Shown here: positions 11,606-20,600 of the stretch, one piece after another | Numbering within the stretch: the first letter of the stretch is position 1 | How the letters are laid out: every line of letters starts with the position of its first letter | Position numbers and translations under genes: made by a program | The notes under the pieces: model-generated | What the model saw: only the letters and a program-made list of their open reading frames with translations | Told to the model about the DNA's origin: nothing | Database searches by the model: none | NCBI RefSeq assembly: GCF_910592395.1 | Contig: NC_088321.1 | Location: 7,874,001-7,938,000, forward strand | Source of the DNA: Lineus longissimus | Taxonomy: Eukaryota > Nemertea > Pilidiophora > Heteronemertea > Lineidae | Reading direction: 5' to 3' | DNA length: 64,000 nucleotides

Positions 11606-14600
11606 CTGAAGTGATAGAGTAAGTTAATCAAAGAAATTGCCAACTCTAAATTGTCAATAGACAAGGATATCCTTAAAGAGATCAGGGTTTTTCAGTGGCC
11701 TCAACAAGACCTGAATGAGATTGGGGATTCTGTGATATGCCATTAAGCTAAATGGACTGCCAATGACTTACAATGGCCATGTAACTCGGGATAGAATCAG
11801 CATTCTCTACACACCAGTAGCAACTGAAATTGTTGAAATTATATTGAAAGAAAACTTACAGGTTTTTGTGCAAACTGAACCAGTAGCAGTAGATTCAATC
11901 TCCTCTTCATTTTTGTCCATTTCCTCATCATCCAAAGATTCCACATCCTAGAATAAGATGAATGACATCCTAGAAGTAGAAGAATGGATCAGCTTTAAAA
12001 ATAGATTACTAACACGGGGTATTTATATAGGGCTCTATTACTCATCAGGTGAGTATGCTGCTTTCAATGAGTGCATTGCCAGGTGGCTCTTTAGGAAAGA
12101 AGTATGCAAGTGATTCTGTTCTTTCAATCCTCCACAACCTGGTTCAACATTGATCATGGTTGAGGCAACTGTCACAAAGATACTACCATATAGTGGTTGC
12201 ATCTAACGGTGGCCAGTGGAACCAGGCTGAGACTGGTCCAGCGACCGGGAAATCAATGAAAACTAGCAGTGGCGGAATAAGAAAAGACTGGCGTTTGAAT
12301 GTAGCCACTGCTTAAAGGAGTGTAGGTAAGCTTAGGCTTAGGCTTTTATTCACTAGGCCAAGGGTAGTTCTCTGCCAATCCCAACTTACCCTAAATCAAC
12401 ATCTGTGCCAAGAATGCATACAGAGGGCTTTTTTATAGACATCATACATAAAGAGACTGAGATCAACAAATGAAATAAACTTACTGAAGACAATTGGCGA
12501 TCATCATCATCTTTTATGTGCAGTGTGGTGTTTGATGTTCTCCCAACCTCCTTCAGGGAGAGTTGATCCCGCTTCAGCTTTTCGCCAGCTAACATAAGTT
12601 CACAGCCCTGAATCTTGGTCGATCCCTCAACAAAATAGAACAAGCTCTGAAAAGAGAAAATATACCCATAAATGGCGAGGCAGACGCAGAACACACAGTG
12701 CTGCAAGTGATGATGACTGTGCATTTCTGTAGACCCAGGTGAAAGTTCCCGTTTCAAACAGGATTTTACCAATATGGTTGACGCTGAGACAGTCAGGCCT
12801 TCTGGTGAGGAAATACAAATTGAAATATCTCATCCATTTTCTCATTCATGATATCAATTCATTCATTCAGGGCTGTGCACACCACAAACACACACAAATG
12901 AAGTTTTTGGCAACAAAGTTATTGAATGACACTCGTGGTAAGTTCCACCTCTTTTTTATCCACTATCAAGAAGCAACAAGGCTGGGTTCTGAGAGACGAG
13001 AGAGAAAGTTGTCACATACCAGGACAGTATCCGTTTCCCGGAATTGCCTCGTTAAATTCGTTTCAGGGCACACAAATTTCACCTGGATACATCCCTCCTC
13101 ATCTGGTTCTAGGCCCAGTTCTGCAACCCTCTTTTCTGTCAGCTGAAGCACAAGAAAACACTGGTCAACTCTTGAGATTTAAATCGAACAATACTCTTCC
13201 TGATCCAGGTGCTAACTGTGGAGTGAGGACAAGAGGTCAAATGAAAAGTTGGTTAATCACTTCTCTGAATATAATGCAATATCTGAAGGACCCCAAAAAA
13301 TTGTTTCTCACTGACAAATCCATGTCGTTCTCCAACAAGGACTTCACCAAGCCAGTCAACTGGATCAAACAGGGGGCTAAATTTGGCCTAACTAGCTGTC
13401 GATACCTATCAAACGGTGTGAAGTACACCAGTTTTAAGTTCAAGTGTACGTGAAATTCTAAATAATTGATTCCTGATTTCCAGATTCCATCTTTACTGAT
13501 TTCAGGCTTGCATTGGTCGCGTCCTCTTCTAACCTTCACATAAGCAAGCGGCCGATAGCATTTTCAACGTGTACACATTTGGAGGAGCGTTGGTTGAGAT
13601 TCTGAGGAGTCACACTGGACCAGCCAATCATATCACGATATCTGTTACAATGTACCATGACTTGCCAATCAAACCATGATCAAACCAAGCGGCGGCAAAA
13701 TTCTTTTGAAGTCTGACCCCGTTTTCTCTTCGATTGTTATTATCGTGCTTTTGAAGTCTCAGTCAGCGTCTTCTGATTGGTCGCAAACAATTCAGCGCAA
13801 AGATTGGACGGGCTCAGCGATTGGTCCTGTCAGAACGTAGTGAGGAGTAAGCAGACGAAGAATTATGTGAGGAGTTAGGCAGAATTATGTGAGGAGTTAG
13901 GCAGAATGATGTGAGGAGTTAGGCAGAATGATGTGAGGAGTTAGTCAGAATAATGTGAGGAGTTAGGCAGAATGGCAAATTCATACAGCATTACTAACCT
14001 GACTTAGTTCTTCTCCTTGCCCTCCTTTCAGTGTGTGCAATCTGGAGGTTTAGGCGAGCAACCCTTCTTCAATTGGCCTGAAATTGAACATTTCATAGGG
14101 TCAAGAAACTGTGTGGAATAATAGAAATGAAACAACACTGGAAAATAATCGCTCGCATATTTCGACCAATTCAATTAGGTCTAATCGCCAACGTTCTTGT
14201 CTAATGCAGATATTGGAGGCAGAGAGACCCCCCCCCCTCTCTACGGGCTGAATCTCTGCAGAGTACATTGCTTGCCTGAAGTTCCTTAGAAACAATTTTC
14301 TGATTTGTCACCATACTGAATATCAGACCAATCCCACTTTTAAAGGAACCTTCCTCATTAACAATGCCACAACGCTCCGACAACAATAGCTGGTGGAGCA
14401 TTTTGGGTATAGAGGGGTAATAGCTGATAATCATGGATTTGCATCTTACCTTTTCACCATCTACAATCATACTTTCTATATATTCAATATCTTGAATAAC
14501 ACGAATGTTTTCTGTTGCTGTTCTTGGATGGTGCTGCAAGGCAAGAAACACGTCTCATCAGAGAAATGTTAAACATTATTCAACTGTTAGTGTTCAGTTC

Positions 14601-17600
14601 ACTCTGTCTGAGTAAACGAAACAATAACATTCATCTTACAAATTGTCTCATCAAGATCACCTCAAGCACATCCTTTAAAGCTGACCTGCATGCTTTCTCA
14701 GTGACAAATTGGCCACAATAAAAACACCAACAGGTACTTCCTTGACCTTTGGCCCCTGGTGGCCAGAAGGTGAATCATATGAGCTCATTTTCCGTGTCTG
14801 AGTAGCGGTCACCAAGGAATGTGTGTGTGTACCAAGCTTCACTTCAATTGCTTCAGCGGAAACGAAACATGCCACCCATGCCTATAAACGTTGACGGACG
14901 ATATTATTTATAGTGTGTCCTTGTAAAGGCTCACAGGTGGGCCAAAAAATGAGGTATTCTCAATTCCATACCTGTTCAGCTATCATGACAGTGTCATCCA
15001 TCTCTATGTCTGGGCCACCGGCAAAATCTCTCATCTCCGGCTGAAATAGAGATTTATGCCAAATTTATTTACTACTGTGCAAAGTCTGCCAGGAAGAAAA
15101 TGAATCATAGCATCCTGTCAGTGTCATAGAATGATCGGATAGAATTATTTAACTTGAACATGTTGAAGATACTGCATGCTTCAGAGATTATCATCAGGAA
15201 TCAGGATATACACAATACATGTATCATACAATGATACATAGATACTGTGTCTGCGGGTTTTAGCCGGTTTCGGGTCTACTATACAAAAGACCTGTTTTAC
15301 CTGTAATAGGCCTATGTAAAGTGACATACCGAGCACCGGCTAAAACTCACGCACACAGTATGTTGGTAATGTGACCTAAGGACATCCTAAAATCTATTTC
15401 AAAATGGTTTAAATTGAGATGGTCCATAGATCATGGGCTTACCTGTGGACCAACAAAATGAAGAGAACAAGACCAACAGACAGTGTTAATATTGACTCAT
15501 ATATTATTATTGCCTACCATAGCCATCTCAACTAGCAAAGGTGAGGTTCTCATACATGAAGTACATCAGCACATCCATTGTATGTAATACTATGCATCAG
15601 AAACAACCTGGTGAGTCATGGTCACTAGAACTGAGATTTACGCCTGTAACCAGGTTGGGGACTGATAGTGATACATAGTACTGGTGCTGAAGAAAACCCC
15701 CGCTGCACATGTGGTGCTACTTTAGATCATATTCAGTACACTTATACTCACCACTACTTTGCCTCCAGCTGGAGTGCTAGCAGCAAGGTCCATGGTTGAA
15801 CTATTAGTATCAGTGAAGAGGGAGCTTGCTTGACGTCTAGATCTAGATGCCTGACCAGAAGTCGTAGCAGTGGGGATAGAGCTTTCCTGGCGGATAGATG
15901 CCCGAGTGGACACCTGAAATATGTTTAAAAGAAAGAATGATCAGCAGAAAGCATTGTTACAAGTACTGCTCAATGCTGATAGGCCAAGGAAATGTGGCAC
16001 ATGAGGGTATAGAAATTCCAGCAGTGCTACTGCATACAGTGAGTACTCATTTGACTTCAAAATCTTCACTCAGTTTTTCTAACCAGGTGTGCTCATCCCA
16101 CTTACCTCAGAATCAGGTGCATCAACATCTCCACCAAGATCAGGAAGGAAATCGTCTACCGGTAATTCAGGCCCACTACGCCCATTGTCCTTAAAATACA
16201 AAAACAAAGTTATTGTTAAAATCAACAAATTATTGGAAATCAACAATGAAGTTCATGGTTTGAAGCCGCCAAAATGTGTGATCATCATTTTGCAAGGATT
16301 GTTGTAATCTTATAAGTACTGAACTCATAAAGCAGTATAGAATGGGTGAGGTGAAGTCTTGGAGTTGAGAAAGTGTAAGGTGTTGGTGCTACCTTCACCA
16401 TGGTAACACCATCACTACACCAACACTTGACATTCCTGATATTCTTGCTGCAGTGTAGTCATGAGCAACACTGCCCCACCATGGCCAAAGGAAGTACTAG
16501 TAACTGACATTTATTACTTTTCGAGAAAAATGAAGAAAAACATAAACAGCCTGTGCTTTTGAATGTAATGACAAACCTCCCTGATAAGCCTGGTAAGCTT
16601 AGCTCAGTTTGACCTAGATTGACCTAGATTGTCAGTTACTTCTTTTGCCATGGTGGGGCAGAACAGCTTTCTGGCCTGATAATTGCATAACAATAGTTTA
16701 ACTTACTTGTAATGGTGCTTCAATTCTGGTATCACTTCTTGATCTTCAACTTCGATGAAGTTGAAGTCGGATGCGAGGTCGTGATTGGGGACGAGGTCTT
16801 TCAGATGCAGCCTGCCTCTACAATGACGAAGAAATTGCTCAAAAGATGTTCAATCAGGAATTTGTTTCACCCCTAGCCTCATTCTATTGTACTCTTACAA
16901 TGTTCAAATGTAGTGATGATAGTGGACATATTGTGATCTGAAATTTTAGGGAGAAAATGAAACGGTGACCTTGACTAGATCTTCAGACATTTTCAGAAGT
17001 GTTCACTTCAGGAAAAATGTGTAGTCCTAAAAAGAGTACAAATTCGGCTCAAATACAATTGTTTCCAAATTCTAGAGATTCCAGACTTGGCAATGCAGAT
17101 ATAACATATTTCCCAACAGTTCAAAAAATACAGTGTAGGTAATATGTCAAGGGATAGAAAACAAAAGTTCCAAAATGCAGGCGAATCTATCACTCCTCTG
17201 GTCCCAAAAAAGTCTTCTCCTCTCAAGTTAGTTACCAAATATTCAATCAAAATGCAGGGGAATCTATCACTCCTCTGGTCCCAAAAAAGTCTTCTCCTCT
17301 CAAGTTAGTTACCAAATTTTCAATCAAATTCGAAGTGCAGGTGTAGTAAAATGACAAATGTGCCACCTTCAAAAAGAAGAGTAGGAGCCTACCTGATTAT
17401 GACTAATATCAGGTAAGTTTTCACCTGCTTCCTCCTCCTCGACAGTTTCCTGAAGAATAATATCTCTGGTTACACTATGAAGACTTCAAGACCACTAGAG
17501 GCCCTAAATGACAATCAGCCAATCACCACACAGAGATGTTGCGCAATGTTCTCATTAGCCAATCACCACCTCAAGAAGAAAGACATTCATGTATTTGAAT

Positions 17601-20600
17601 CGTACTGACAGATCAATGACCTTTACAAACTAAGATTAAGTAACATTTTGGACAGCCAGTGTAGATATTTAGATAGGCTTAAAGAAACATTGTTTTTTTG
17701 GGATAGTCGAGTCGGCACAACTATTCGTGAAATGCATAAGTTTAATGCATGCCTGAAAATACTTACACTCTGACAGATGTAAGTTCATCCTTCTTGAATT
17801 TTGTGAGGAGAACAGCAAATCGATCGACAATGCCTCTTTCAGTTGCATCCTTTTTTTCTTGTCCCTCCCCGGTGAAATAAAAATTAAAGTTCTGAAGCAC
17901 TTCTTTCCACTTTGACGGTTCAGAGAAAGGGTTGATGGCTACAATCTCTTTTAGAAGCGCTACATCCTTCACCATAGTGAACTTATAAATCTTCCTTTGT
18001 TGAGGAGCCGTAGACATTTTCTAAAAAAAAGGAGATTCCTATAGTTTATTACTCCAAGGCCTAGGCTGGGCCTAAATCCCTAAGAAGCTAAGGCAGTAAG
18101 GGTCCATCTATATATACAGAGGCAAAAGTATCTGTCCACGGATAGCTGATGGCCCATGAACGTTCCATCCATGGAGCCCATGGATGGATAGTTCATGATT
18201 AAAGCTTTCAATGATCACTTTTTTGCAGTACCATTTGTAAACCAGTTGACATGACCATTGATTCAAATGCTCTCAATGAGCACTTTCTGATGGTACCATT
18301 TGTAAACCTACTGACATGACCATTCTTTGGAAAGCTCTCAATGAGCACTTTCTTATGGTACCATTTGTAAACCTATTGACATGACCATTCATTGGAAAGT
18401 TCTCAATGAGCACTTTCTGATGGTACCATTTGTAAACCTATTGACATGACCATATACTGGAAAGCTCTTAATGAGCCCTTTCTTATGGTACCATTTCTAA
18501 ACCTACTGACATGACTATTCATTGGAAAGCTCTCAATGAGCACTTTCTATTTAGAGACTCACCATTTCGGGGCTGATATATAATAAGGCGTTCCCAGCAC
18601 TGTATTCGCTCCTTTATCAGCAGTTGACATTATCTTTGAGATTCCAAAGTCGCCAACTTTAACAACGCCCTCTTTTGTCAGGAAGATGTTGGCCGTTTTC
18701 ATATCCCTGGAGAAATTATCAAAATCATTTTTTTTGTTAGGAGAAGTTACTCAAGAAAATGCAGACCGACACTAACGAAATCTACAACTTTCCTGAAAAG
18801 AAGGTCATAACGTCTATCAATCCCTTGGGCCTAAAAGCATCTAATACAAACTGTGTGGGCTTTGGCCATGCATGCACAACTATTAAAGACATTAACCCAT
18901 TCTCCCACATGCAGCAGAGACGCAAGAGCAAAAGGGCCTGGGTTTGATCCCGAGGAGCACCCAGGATTGTATTTCTGGATGAACCGGCGTGGCTTTCGAG
19001 GAACGTAAATTCCTGGCTCTTCACAGTCCATCGAATGAGATGTTAAACCGAGGTTCCTTGTAGGGCAGGCTAAAGACCCCACCAAGTGAGAAACATGAGC
19101 AGCTTGCGTGGACTGTACCTCTGGCCGAAGTCGGATTCACTAGGCCAATAACCCAATTGGTGCATAATCGTAGTGGCACGCATAAACGCTCATCCTGCCT
19201 CGGAGGAGGAATACTCCCTGGAGAAAATCACCTCCAAGGGCAGAGTGAATGCTGAAGAGGAAGAAGAAGGGACAACACTCGACCGCCGATAGGGAGATTG
19301 GTGTTTTTCTGGTGTATTACGCTGGCAAAAATGCCCAGTTAGGTGGCACTGTCTTAACCATGTTGGTCCGACACATTCAAAACAGTCAGGGAGGACACTA
19401 AATGTGGCCCACCACGGCAAAATGGGTCGCATGTCTCACAGAAGATGAGCCTAAAATGACACATAAGAGTCGCGTCCACTACATAAAACGCCAGTGTTGG
19501 TACGGAGTTTTTGCGCTTACACCTGTTAATTTTCCCCTGGAAAACGCCGGTGCTAGAAAACGCCGGTGTTTTCTTGTCACGACGATGGATTCAGGGCTAA
19601 ATGGGGGCTAATTTAAGCACGGCGTTTTATGTAGTGTAATCACAAAAACGCCGGCGTTAGTAAGTTTCTACACTCGGCGACAGGCGGCGTGGTTACCACT
19701 GCGCATTTTGTGTCGGTCAATCGCGACTCCAACAATAACAAAAAATCGGAGAGTTCTACAGGAATTTCATATAGACCACGCCATCTGTCGCCGTGTTCAG
19801 TATCTGCTTCCATGTAGTGGAAGTCCTCGCCGTGTCTTCTCCGGGCATTGTCTGGTTCGGAGTATCCCCGGGTTTAAAAACGCCGGGGTTTTCCATGTTG
19901 TGGACGTACTACTATTATAGAAGAAATCGACTTCACATAAGGCAGACAATAGTGAAATGAACAACCAGTCCGTCTCAACCTGTCAAGCTCGAAGCGACAT
20001 GCGACTCATTTTGCTGTGGTGGGCCACAAATACTAAAATAGATCACAGATACACTGGCAAAATTTGGCGAGTAAAATTTATATAAATTTTATATAAAATT
20101 CGACTTCTCTGAATTTGATATATAGAAAACTTTGCAGAGACTACCTGTGTAGTATGTTATGTTCGTGAATGTGACGAATGGCTGCCACCATCTGTTGGAA
20201 GATTTCTAGTATTTCCTTCTCGTCCAGTGGAGCGTCCCTATGAGAGAGGTATTGAGCTAGCGTCCTGGAAAAAGGAATCGAGGAAAATAAAAAATTGCAA
20301 CTTTTTACATGAGCATAGCGCTTTATAATGCAGAACAGCCTCAAAGCACTTTATATTATCTACAGAACATAGATATATTAATGATAATGATATTAATCAT
20401 GAGACTTATATAGCGCTAAATCTAACTGGTTTCAGTCGCTCAAAGCGCTTCACATTATTATCCCTAACAGTCTCAGAGCACTTTATATTTTTTACAGAAC
20501 ATAGAGAATAATAATGATAATAATCATGAGACTTATATAGCGCTTAATCTAACTGGTTTCAGTCGCTCAAAGCGCTTCACATTATTACCCCTAGCTATCG

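Noticed and set aside
19403-20028. A transposase gene in the 626-bp MITE
   Set aside because: The short open frames inside are not related to any transposase I recognise and are interrupted by the nested palindrome.
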